Shown here: positions 16,876 through 23,119 of the stretch, piece after piece
Numbering within the stretch: the stretch's first letter is position 1
Layout of the letters: every line of letters begins with the position of its first letter
Source: Sulfurospirillum halorespirans DSM 13726
GTDB taxonomy: Bacteria > Campylobacterota > Campylobacteria > Campylobacterales > Sulfurospirillaceae
NCBI RefSeq assembly: GCF_001723605.1
Contig: NZ_CP017111.1
Coordinates: 620,001-684,000, forward strand
Direction of reading: 5' to 3'
Length of the DNA: 64,000 nucleotides
Notes under the pieces: model-generated
The model's input: the letters and a program-made list of their open reading frames with translations, nothing else
What the model was told of the DNA's origin: nothing
Databases searched by the model: none
Translations under genes and position numbers: made by a program

Positions 16876-17062
16876 ATACGATAAAGAGATAGATGCCATT
16901 TATGTCATACTATCATCTGACGTGATAGTTGAGAGTGAAGAAAAATTGAAAGATATCATCGTTGATTACAATGACAAAGATGAAGTTGTTGCGATAGAAG
17001 TATTGAATGTCAAAGAAACTACACACGAAATTGATTTGCCATTTATTCTAAAAACTGCATAA
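16865..17062 (+). CDS. DUF2283 protein, partner of DUF4258
   Basis: 65 residues, MKIKYDKEIDAIYVILSSD followed by VDYNDKDEVVAIEVLNVKE, the full DUF2283 pattern. The start overlaps the end of the broken DUF4258 gene by 11 bases. DUF2283 often accompanies DUF4258 and is suspected to be its antitoxin; that is inference. It is intact although its partner is frameshifted, as expected if toxin loss is tolerated but antitoxin loss is not. Confidence 0.85.
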   Translation: MKIKYDKEIDAIYVILSSDVIVESEEKLKDIIVDYNDKDEVVAIEVLNVKETTHEIDLPFILKTA

Positions 17063-17104
17063 CCGAAAAATTATCAAGCAAATAAAATCTTTAGGAGGAA
17101 TGAA

Positions 17105-17191
17105 ATGAGTACTTTAATCTTACTTATGGGAGTATCTTTTTTTAGTGTTTTGGGTTATATTGTTTATACTTCTCTTAATTTAGAACTCTAA
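17105..17191 (+). CDS. 28-residue single-span membrane peptide
   Basis: ATG 17105 follows TTAGGAGGAATGAA, one of the strongest ribosome binding sites in the window. The product MSTLILLMGVSFFSVLGYIV continues YTSLNLEL, one hydrophobic helix. It lies 42 bases after the DUF2283 gene and before the RHH/RelE pair. I do not recognise a family. It could be a membrane-acting toxin, a small accessory protein of a membrane complex, or a chance frame, but the strong ribosome binding site argues that it is translated. Confidence 0.5.
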   Translation: MSTLILLMGVSFFSVLGYIVYTSLNLEL

Positions 17192-17260
17192 AAAGATTAT
17201 CGCTTATCAATAAGGAGTTATACTTTTAACTCTTCAACCTAATAAATTTGCCCCTCAAAG

Positions 17261-17277
17261 TATGGTATACTATGGTA
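17261..17277 (+). promoter_or_regulatory. Direct repeat TATGGTA-tac-TATGGTA, probable RHH operator
   Basis: Two TATGGTA units 10 bp apart, on one face of the helix, upstream of the ribbon-helix-helix antitoxin start. RHH dimers commonly bind such spaced half-sites. Confidence 0.45.
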
Positions 17278-17297
17278 ATTATTTTAAGGAAAATACC

Positions 17298-17513
17298 ATG
17301 ACTAAAAAAATAACCATTACTTTGGAAGAGACTCTTATTGATGAATTAGGTCTTATTGCACTCGAAAGTGGAAAGAAAAAAGCTCAGGTCATTCGTGAAG
17401 CCTTACAAGATTATTTTGATGTACAAGCTGTTAGTAAAACAGTACAAGAGTACAAAATGGGTATGCTCAAAACCATCTCTCACAAAGATATAAAGGCTGA
17501 ACTTGGCTTATGA
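17298..17513 (+). CDS. Ribbon-helix-helix (CopG-like) antitoxin
   Basis: 71 residues from ATG 17298 (the in-frame ATG at 17262 lies in the putative operator; AAGGAAAA precedes 17298). TKKITITLEETLIDELGLIA is the beta-strand and first helix of an RHH domain, KKKAQVIREALQDYF the second helix. The C-terminal part would bind the RelE toxin that starts 11 bases before its stop. Confidence 0.87.
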   Translation: MTKKITITLEETLIDELGLIALESGKKKAQVIREALQDYFDVQAVSKTVQEYKMGMLKTISHKDIKAELGL

Positions 17514-17757
17514 TATTATTTATGACCCAAAAGTTCTCAAACAACTCAAAAAATTAGACAAAGAGATAGCTTCTTTGATACTTGAGGGTATAGAATCTTT
17601 CGCAAAGAGTCCTGTGCTTACCAAAATTAAAAAACTTAAAACACCGTTTGATGGGGCATATAGACTTCGCATTGGTGATTATAGAGTTATTTTTTATCAT
17701 GAAGAAAATCTAATGCTTATTTCTAAAGTTGCGCACCGAAAAGATGTTTATCTGTAA
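17503..17757 (+). CDS. RelE-family toxin
   Basis: 84 residues starting at TTG 17503 within the antitoxin gene. AYDIIYDPKVLKQLKKLDKE, PFDGAYRLRIGDYRVIFYH and VAHRKDVYL are the RelE/StbE pattern, with Arg residues in the central strand and the C-terminal HRKDVY typical of mRNA interferases that cut at the ribosomal A site. It is intact and coupled to the RHH antitoxin. Confidence 0.88.
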   Translation: MAYDIIYDPKVLKQLKKLDKEIASLILEGIESFAKSPVLTKIKKLKTPFDGAYRLRIGDYRVIFYHEENLMLISKVAHRKDVYL

Positions 17758-17766
17758 ATTATAGCA

Positions 17767-17792
17767 TTAAACGTTTACATGTAAACGTTTAA
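17767..17792. repeat. 26-bp perfect palindrome centred on TTTACATGTAAA
   Basis: The longest member of the dispersed family: the 12-bp core is flanked by TTAAACG on the left and its complement on the right, perfectly symmetrical over 26 bp. It lies between the RelE and YefM modules, overlapping a degenerate island repeat on the minus strand (17783-17808). Confidence 0.9.
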
Positions 17793-17824
17793 AGTTCAGT
17801 CCTCCCCGATAAATTCACATCGTC

Positions 17825-17853
17825 TTGACAAATAAACTATCTTGTATTAAAAT
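17825..17853 (+). promoter_or_regulatory. Promoter of yefM-yoeB
   Basis: TTGACA (17825-17830), 17-bp spacer, TAAAAT (17848-17853). TTGACAA at the -35 and TTGTCAA at 17866-17872 form an inverted pair around the start region, a possible autoregulatory site. Confidence 0.6.
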
Positions 17854-17881
17854 GCCAATATATTGTCAAAAGGAGCTTTAG

Positions 17882-18130
17882 ATGCAAGCCATTTTTTATT
17901 CACAGGCTAGAAATAACCTAAGAAGTATTATAAGCAAAGCATGCACGGATTTTGATCAGTTCATCATTACAACAAAAGATAATCAGTCTGTTGTGCTCAT
18001 GTCCTACGATGAATACAGTGCCATCAAAGAAACAATGTACCTACTTTCTTCAAAAACTAATAGAGATAGGCTCTTAGATGCTGTTGAAGAGATTGAAGGT
18101 ATGAAATTTACATGTAAAGAAATTGCATGA
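17882..18130 (+). CDS. yefM: YefM-family antitoxin
   Basis: 82 residues: MQAIFYSQARNNLRSIISKA and DFDQFIITTKDNQSVVLMSY followed by DEYSAIKETMYLL are the YefM/Phd DNA-binding fold; the C-terminal SKTNRDRLLDAVEEI would embrace YoeB. ATG follows AAGGAG. The stop codon overlaps the yoeB start as ATGA. TTTACATGTAAA (18107-18118) falls near the 3' end, encoding Phe-Thr-Cys-Lys. Confidence 0.93.
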   Translation: MQAIFYSQARNNLRSIISKACTDFDQFIITTKDNQSVVLMSYDEYSAIKETMYLLSSKTNRDRLLDAVEEIEGMKFTCKEIA

Positions 18131-18387
18131 TCATTGGCTTTGCCGCGAAAGGATGGGAAGATTATCTTTATTGGCAAGAAAATGATAAAAAAATTGTAAA
18201 ACGCATCAATCTACTTTTAGAAGATATTAAACGAAATCCACATGATAGCAATGGTATTGGAAAACCAGAACGACTAAAAGGTGACTTGGAAAAATACTTT
18301 TCAAGGCGTATTACTGCAGAGCATCGATTGGTTTATAAATTTTTGGATGATTTAATTATTGTGGCACAATGCAGATTTCATTATTAA
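18127..18387 (+). CDS. yoeB: YoeB/Txe mRNA interferase toxin
   Basis: 86 residues, close to E. coli YoeB in length and pattern: GWEDYLYWQENDKKIVKRIN, GIGKPERLKGDLEKYFSRRI, TAEHRLVYKF and the C-terminal CRFHY. The catalytic Glu (KPE), Arg (SRRI) and terminal His-Tyr are all kept, so an active ribosome-dependent RNase is expected. Coupled to yefM by a 4-base overlap. Confidence 0.95.
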   Translation: MIIGFAAKGWEDYLYWQENDKKIVKRINLLLEDIKRNPHDSNGIGKPERLKGDLEKYFSRRITAEHRLVYKFLDDLIIVAQCRFHY

Positions 18388-18443
18388 ATTTTTTTTAAAC
18401 CTCTTTAATTTCTAAAAAGCTTACTATTTCATCACACATTTAT

Positions 18444-18471
18444 TTGACTTTATTACTTTTTTTTGTATACT
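18444..18471 (+). promoter_or_regulatory. Sigma-70 promoter of porin 2
   Basis: TTGACT (18444-18449), 16-base T-rich spacer, TATACT (18466-18471), giving a leader of about 35 nt before the ATG. Confidence 0.65.
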
Positions 18472-18513
18472 TCTGATTGTAACCGAATGGTAACCAAAAT
18501 TTAAGGAGAAAAT

Positions 18514-19788
18514 ATGAAATTAGCTAAACTTAGCTTGGCGGCTATCGTTGTTGCTGGACTTGCATCTAGCTCATTCGCAGCAGACACACTTGCTGACGCT
18601 TTTAAAAATGGTACAGTAAATGGTGAGCTTAAAGCTTATTATTTTACAAGAGATAATGGTAATGATGATTCAGATATCTTTACAACAGGTGTTATGCTTG
18701 GCTATAAAACAGCATCATTCTATGGCTTTACTCTTGGATTAACGGCTCAAGGTAGTTCATCTCCTTTTGCTGATGATGATGCAAAAGGTGAGAATGGCAA
18801 TACTGCAAGTTTTGTAAGTGATATGTATGGTTCAGGTGCTGTACTATCAGAGGCCTATATCGCATATAACATCGGTAAAACAACAGCAATGGTCGGACGT
18901 ATGTTCTTAGATACTCCCCTTGTAAGTGGTAGCGGATCACGTGTCATTAAAGAAGCGTTTGAAGGCGCTGCAATTATCAATACTGACCTTCCAAACACAA
19001 CTTTAATTGCTGGTTATGTTCAAAAATTCCAATCAAGAACAAATCGTGATGGAGATGTTGGTGAATTTACTAAAACATTCTCAACAAACTCTTCAGTTAA
19101 TGCAGAACTTGATAATGGTGGATATACATTTGCCGTTATCAATAAATCAATCACTGGTTTAACCTTAACAGGTGCATATGCGTATGCTGATGTATATGCA
19201 GCAGCAGGTGCAGTTGATGGTGGTGTTAATATTGGTTATATTGAAGCACTCTATGAAGGAAAAGTTGGCGAAATTGGCTATACCCTAGGTGCACAAGACT
19301 ATTATAATAGTTTTGAGGATTCTACAACAGCTGATGATAGCATTAATTTATATGCATTTAAAGCTGGTTTAAGCTTTAAAGGTATCAACGGTACTGTAGC
19401 ATACTCTCAAGTAAGTGATGATGCCGTAGCAGGTGATGCCCTTATTTCTGGATTAGGTAATGGCGCTGATCTTCTTTATACTGACCCTATCATTGCAATG
19501 AACGGTTACAACAGAGATACAAAATCATACCTTATTGATTTAAATTATGATATAACTGAAGCAGCAAACATTGGTGTACGTTATGTACTTGCTGATGGAT
19601 ATTTAGGTGCAACATCAAATCCAAAGACTGTTACATCAGATAAATACGAAGCTTCTTCTTCAGCTGTGTATGGTTCTTATAAATTTGCAGGTGCTCTTAA
19701 AGGATTTAGCCTTGGTGCTCAATATGAGAAACAAGATAAAGATGTTGATGGCGACGATCTTTGGGTTAAAGCTAACTACAAATTCTAA
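18514..19788 (+). CDS. Outer membrane porin, Opr-like family, paralog 2
   Basis: 424 residues. The signal peptide is the same as in paralog 1, and the first 34 or so coding bases are identical at the DNA level, including wobble positions; the end (KANYKF) is also shared. In between, GVMLGYKTASFYGFTLGLTA and MYGSGAVLSEAYIAYNIGKT align with paralog 1 but extracellular loops differ strongly. The two porins are probably tandem duplicates later separated by toxin-antitoxin modules. It has its own promoter, and a stem CTCCGTC/GGCGGAG follows the stop. Confidence 0.87.
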   Translation: MKLAKLSLAAIVVAGLASSSFAADTLADAFKNGTVNGELKAYYFTRDNGNDDSDIFTTGVMLGYKTASFYGFTLGLTAQGSSSPFADDDAKGENGNTASFVSDMYGSGAVLSEAYIAYNIGKTTAMVGRMFLDTPLVSGSGSRVIKEAFEGAAIINTDLPNTTLIAGYVQKFQSRTNRDGDVGEFTKTFSTNSSVNAELDNGGYTFAVINKSITGLTLTGAYAYADVYAAAGAVDGGVNIGYIEALYEGKVGEIGYTLGAQDYYNSFEDSTTADDSINLYAFKAGLSFKGINGTVAYSQVSDDAVAGDALISGLGNGADLLYTDPIIAMNGYNRDTKSYLIDLNYDITEAANIGVRYVLADGYLGATSNPKTVTSDKYEASSSAVYGSYKFAGALKGFSLGAQYEKQDKDVDGDDLWVKANYKF

Positions 19789-19946
19789 TTCTCGCTTTTT
19801 AATCGCTCCGTCTTGTTATGAGGCGGAGTTACTCTCTCTTCCCTATAACGTGTTCTTCGCTATAAATTACGAATCATACTCCAATAGACTTCTTGCACAG
19901 CACCGAATGTGTTATAATGTAAGTAATCAATTTATAGGAGGCAGAT

Positions 19947-20237
19947 ATGAGTCGTGAAGATATTTTATCTTTTTTACAATCACATAAAGATGAATTCTAT
20001 CAAAAGTATTCTGTCACAAAAATTGGCTTATTTGGTAGTTATGCAAAAGGTACAGCAAGCAGTGAGAGTGACGTGGATGTCATTGTTCAGCTTGATAAAC
20101 CAAACCTTTTAACGCTCTCAGCGATTCGCCAAGAATTGCAAGAAACTTTTAAAATACCTGTCGATGTCATTCGTCTCAGAGAGACAATGAATCCTTTTCT
20201 CAAACAGCAAATTACACAAGAAGCCATTTATGTCTGA
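19947..20237 (+). CDS. MNT-type nucleotidyltransferase (MntA-like), second copy
   Basis: 96 residues: KIGLFGSYAKGTASSESDVD carries the GS...SDVD motif, and VDVIRL the third acidic position. ATG follows GGAGGCAGAT; TATAAT is at 19913-19918. It shares the first-helix pattern and LFGSYA segment with the MntA at 13601. The HepT gene expected downstream is reduced to a 29-codon stub, so this antitoxin appears to be an orphan. Confidence 0.87.
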   Translation: MSREDILSFLQSHKDEFYQKYSVTKIGLFGSYAKGTASSESDVDVIVQLDKPNLLTLSAIRQELQETFKIPVDVIRLRETMNPFLKQQITQEAIYV

Positions 20238-20319
20238 TGCTTTAGTATTAGAGACACTAAAACAAATCGCAAGTGCAGCAGAAAGAATCTTATTGAAAAG
20301 TGATCTTCAAGCTTCTTAA
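20230..20319 (+). pseudogene. Truncated HepT (DUF86) remnant
   Basis: ATG 20230 overlaps the mntA-like stop as a HepT start should, and MSDALVLETLKQIASAAERI resembles the HepT N-terminus, but translation stops after 29 residues and no Rx4HxY motif follows. The last 21 bases (20299-20319) recur at 20832-20852 with two changes, 533 bases downstream, beyond the small membrane-protein genes. This suggests that an insertion or rearrangement replaced most of hepT. Confidence 0.65.
20299..20319 (+). repeat. Direct repeat, left copy (end of the HepT remnant)
   Basis: AGTGATCTTCAAGC followed by TTCTTAA; 19 of 21 bases match the copy at 20832-20852. Confidence 0.75.
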
Positions 20320-20454
20320 CAGCCCCGACTTTTCTTACCAATTTTTTGTCTTCTTGATCACTACTTTACTCTAACTTATAAAAGCTTATTTTTTTATTGT
20401 TTTTGTTATAATGATTTCTATAAGGTTTCAACTCTTATGATCTGGAGTATAAAC

Positions 20455-20709
20455 ATGCCACCTATTGATAAACTTAAAGAAGAACTTGCTGTTTTAAGAG
20501 AAGAATATAAAAATCTTTTTATTTTCTTTTTAGCTACAATTACGGGAACGGTAACAACTTTTTATCAAGCATTGACACATCAAGTAGAGTTTTATATTAT
20601 TATTTTGTCTGCACTTGGGTTTGGCGTTTCGACTTTTGTATTGCTTCTTTTGAAAAAAGTCAGAGAGAAAATTGATAAAAATATTGATGAACTAGGGAGT
20701 TTAAAATGA
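20455..20709 (+). CDS. Small two-span membrane protein of unknown function
   Basis: 84 residues from ATG 20455 (preceded by TGGAG; an ATG at 20437 is in frame). An amphipathic N-terminus DKLKEELAVLREEYKNL leads into two membrane helices (about 21-38 and 47-66), ending in a charged tail VREKIDKNIDELGSLK. TATAAT is at 20408-20413. It is followed, with an ATGA overlap, by a 28-residue membrane peptide. I have the impression that such pairs are common in Campylobacterota near toxin-antitoxin genes, but cannot name the family. The pair lies between direct repeats. Confidence 0.7.
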   Translation: MPPIDKLKEELAVLREEYKNLFIFFLATITGTVTTFYQALTHQVEFYIIILSALGFGVSTFVLLLLKKVREKIDKNIDELGSLK

Positions 20710-20792
20710 TGATACTAACGACAATCATAGGTGGCATCTTAATTGCAGGGCTTTTAATGTATGCGGCGAAAATAATGGTTAGTGTTAAATAA
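20706..20792 (+). CDS. 28-residue single-span membrane peptide, partner of the two-span protein
   Basis: ATG 20706 (or 20709) overlaps the preceding stop codon. MMILTTIIGGILIAGLLMYA followed by AKIMVSVK is one hydrophobic helix with a basic C-terminus. Translational coupling to the upstream gene supports it as real. Function unknown; the partners may form a complex in the inner membrane. Confidence 0.6.
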   Translation: MMILTTIIGGILIAGLLMYAAKIMVSVK

Positions 20793-20810
20793 ATAGCGAC
20801 AAAGATATAG

Positions 20811-20823
20811 CTTTACATGTAAA
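20811..20823. repeat. CTTTACATGTAAA site of the dispersed palindrome family
   Basis: TTTACATGTAAA (20812-20823) in the 210-base gap between the 28-residue peptide gene and livK, just before the right copy of the direct repeat. Confidence 0.85.
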
Positions 20824-20831
20824 CATTAAAC

Positions 20832-20852
20832 AGTGATCTTCAAGCATCCTAA
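20832..20852 (+). repeat. Direct repeat, right copy
   Basis: Matches 20299-20319 in 19 of 21 bases. The two copies bracket the small membrane-protein pair. Confidence 0.75.
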
Positions 20853-21002
20853 AAGCTCTCATTGTTTTCGTAACAACCTTAATCTTTTTTGAAAAGCACT
20901 TCCCTTATCTGCACATTTTTTATACAGCAACACTCCAACTTTACATTCAACCTTAAGTAACTTTCTTGTAATATATTTTCACAACTATACTAAGGAGTTT
21001 TC

Positions 21003-22121
21003 ATGAAGAAACTAGCTCTGCTTGCTACCTCTGTTGCGCTTTTAGCATCGTCTTCTTTTGCAAAAGAGATCAGCGTAGGTGTTACGATGTCTATGAGTGG
21101 ACCGCTTGCGGCATACGGACAAACTGCATATGAAGGTATTGAGTTTGCAAATGCTTTGCAGCCAAAACTTAAAAATGGAGACACCATTAAATTGGTACTC
21201 ATCGATACCAAAGGTGATAAAGTAGAATCTGCGAATGCAGCGACACGACTTATCAGTTCTGACAAAGTTGTGGGAATCATTGGTGAGCTTACCAGCACCA
21301 ATACCGCTCAAGTCATGGCAATTGCTGAGAAAAAACAGATCCCTGTTATCTCTCCTGTTGCGACTAATGATAAACTTACTGAACAAAAAGAGTTTGCAAA
21401 CCGTGTTTGTTTTACGGACTCTTTCCAAGGTGCGGTTGTTGCGAACTATGCAACTAAAGATCTTAAACTTAAAACGGCGGTTGTTGTCGTCGATCAAGCG
21501 CAAGTTTACTCTCTTGGTCTTGCAAAAGCTTTTGTGGATGCGTTTACAAAAGCTGGTGGTAAAGTAGTAAAAGAGATCAAAGTAAGCTCAGGCGATAAAG
21601 ACTTTAAAGCGGTTGTTTCTCAAATTAAAGCTGCAAATCCTGACATGCTCTTCTTGCCAATGTATCACCCTGAAGTTTCTATGATCGCGCGTCAAGCAAA
21701 ACAAATTGGGCTTGTTAAACCAATGTTCTCAGGCGATGGTGTTGCCAATCAAACCTTTATCGATTTAGGTGGCGACGCGGTTGAGGGTTACATGTTTACA
21801 GACTTCTTTGACTATGCTGCACCTCCGACACAACGTTCAAAAGATTTTATTGCGGCATATGCTCAAAAAACTGGCAAACAAGAGGTTAACTCTTTTGTGG
21901 CGCTTGGTGCAGATGCGTATAACGTTATGCTTGATGCAATGAATCGTTGTGCCAATCCAGAAGACAGCATTTGTATCAACAAAGAGATCAAAGCTACGGC
22001 TAACTTTGAAGGCGTATCGGGTGTTATCAACATGGATAAAACCGGTAACTCTACACGTTCAGCGGTTATCAAAGTCGTTCAAAATGGCAAAGCAGTTTAC
22101 AAAGCAACTGTCAATCCATAA
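21003..22121 (+). CDS. livK: Branched-chain amino acid ABC transporter, periplasmic binding protein
   Basis: 372 residues with a Sec signal peptide (ending SSSFA-K). Type I periplasmic binding fold of the Leu/Ile/Val family: ISVGVTMSMSGPLAAYGQTA, VVGIIGELTSTNTAQVMAIA, IPVISPVATND, and the hinge region YHPEVSMIARQAKQIGLVKP. It captures branched-chain or related amino acids for LivHMGF encoded downstream. The same liv-ccsBA order occurs in C. jejuni as I recall. A long hairpin between it and livH probably stabilises or partly terminates the transcript. Confidence 0.93.
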   Translation: MKKLALLATSVALLASSSFAKEISVGVTMSMSGPLAAYGQTAYEGIEFANALQPKLKNGDTIKLVLIDTKGDKVESANAATRLISSDKVVGIIGELTSTNTAQVMAIAEKKQIPVISPVATNDKLTEQKEFANRVCFTDSFQGAVVANYATKDLKLKTAVVVVDQAQVYSLGLAKAFVDAFTKAGGKVVKEIKVSSGDKDFKAVVSQIKAANPDMLFLPMYHPEVSMIARQAKQIGLVKPMFSGDGVANQTFIDLGGDAVEGYMFTDFFDYAAPPTQRSKDFIAAYAQKTGKQEVNSFVALGADAYNVMLDAMNRCANPEDSICINKEIKATANFEGVSGVINMDKTGNSTRSAVIKVVQNGKAVYKATVNP

Positions 22122-22133
22122 ATTCTTTTCTCT

Positions 22134-22147
22134 CTTTACATGTAAAG
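22134..22147. repeat. CTTTACATGTAAAG palindrome
   Basis: Perfect 14-bp family member between livK and the livK-livH hairpin. Confidence 0.9.
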
Positions 22148-22160
22148 GTGTAAAGAGAGA

Positions 22161-22204
22161 TTTTAGAGCAATTTCCACTTGCAAAAGTGGGCATTGCTCT
22201 AAAA
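22161..22204 (+). terminator. Long hairpin between livK and livH
   Basis: TTTTAGAGCAAT pairs with ATTGCTCTAAAA (12 bp) and inside it CCACTT pairs with AAGTGG around GCAA, a GNRA-type loop. A poor T-run (ATATTTT) follows. Its position after a binding-protein gene suggests mRNA protection or partial termination, so that livK exceeds the permease. Confidence 0.7.
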
Positions 22205-22221
22205 TATTTTAGGAGATCTAT

Positions 22222-23118
22222 TTGGATTTAACAATGTTTATGCAACAAATGATCAATGGCTTTAGCCTTGGTAGTATGTATGCGCTGATTGCCATTGGTT
22301 ATACGATGGTATATGGAGTATTAAGACTCATTAACTTCGCGCATGGCGATATTATGATGGTGGGTGGATTTTTAGGTTATTTTGGTATTGCTGTACTGGG
22401 GCTTCCTTTTGGAGCAGCTGTTATTTTGGCTATTGTTGGCTCAGCGCTTTTGGGTATGGCGAGCGATCGCATTGCGTATCGACCGTTACGAAGTGCTCCT
22501 AAAATTTCACTTTTAATTACCGCTATTGGTGTCAGCTTTTTCCTTGAAAATGCGTTTAACGTCTTTTTTGGTGGCGTTCCTAGAGCGTTCCCTGTGCCTG
22601 CTTATTTGGAAGAAGTGGTTAACTTTATGGGCTTAATGATGCCTGTTTCAGCGATTATCGTGCCAATTATCACCGCATTTTTACTGGCAGTTATTTTATG
22701 GGTTTTGTTTAAAACAAAATATGGAATGGCAATTCGTGCCCTTGCTTTTGATGTTGGAACGGTCAATCTGATGGGCATTGATGCCAATCGTATCATCACC
22801 CTTGTTTTTGGTATAGGATCAGCGCTTGCCGCCGTCGGCGGTATCTTTTGGGCGGTGAATTACCCTTCCGTTGAGCCGATGATGGGTGTGCTTGTAGGAC
22901 TCAAAGCGTTCGCCGCTGCGGTTGTTGGAGGTATTGGTAGTGTTGGAGGTGCCGTACTTGGAGGTTTAATTATCGGTTTTACGGAAGTCGTTGTGATTGC
23001 TTTCTTCCCTGAACTGGGTGGTTATAAAGATGCCTTTGCGTTTATTTTCCTGATCTTAATCCTTCTCTTTAAGCCTACAGGTATTTTGGGCATTGATTTT
23101 GAAAAAAGTAGGTTTTAA
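22222..23118 (+). CDS. livH: Branched-chain amino acid ABC permease LivH
   Basis: 298 residues, hydrophobic with 8 or so membrane segments. NGFSLGSMYALIAIGYTMVY and LRLINFAHGDIMMVGGFLGY are the LivH signatures; the coupling region with IRALAFDVGTVNLMGIDANR contacts the ATPases. Start is TTG 22222 with AGGAG six bases before it. It forms the inner membrane channel with LivM. Confidence 0.94.
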   Translation: MDLTMFMQQMINGFSLGSMYALIAIGYTMVYGVLRLINFAHGDIMMVGGFLGYFGIAVLGLPFGAAVILAIVGSALLGMASDRIAYRPLRSAPKISLLITAIGVSFFLENAFNVFFGGVPRAFPVPAYLEEVVNFMGLMMPVSAIIVPIITAFLLAVILWVLFKTKYGMAIRALAFDVGTVNLMGIDANRIITLVFGIGSALAAVGGIFWAVNYPSVEPMMGVLVGLKAFAAAVVGGIGSVGGAVLGGLIIGFTEVVVIAFFPELGGYKDAFAFIFLILILLFKPTGILGIDFEKSRF

Positions 23119-23119
23119 G

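Noticed and set aside
6231-19897. ATAGACTTCTTGCA occurring at 6229-6242 and 19882-19896 as a mobile element end
   Set aside because: Only two clear copies with no shared flanks; too little to support an element.
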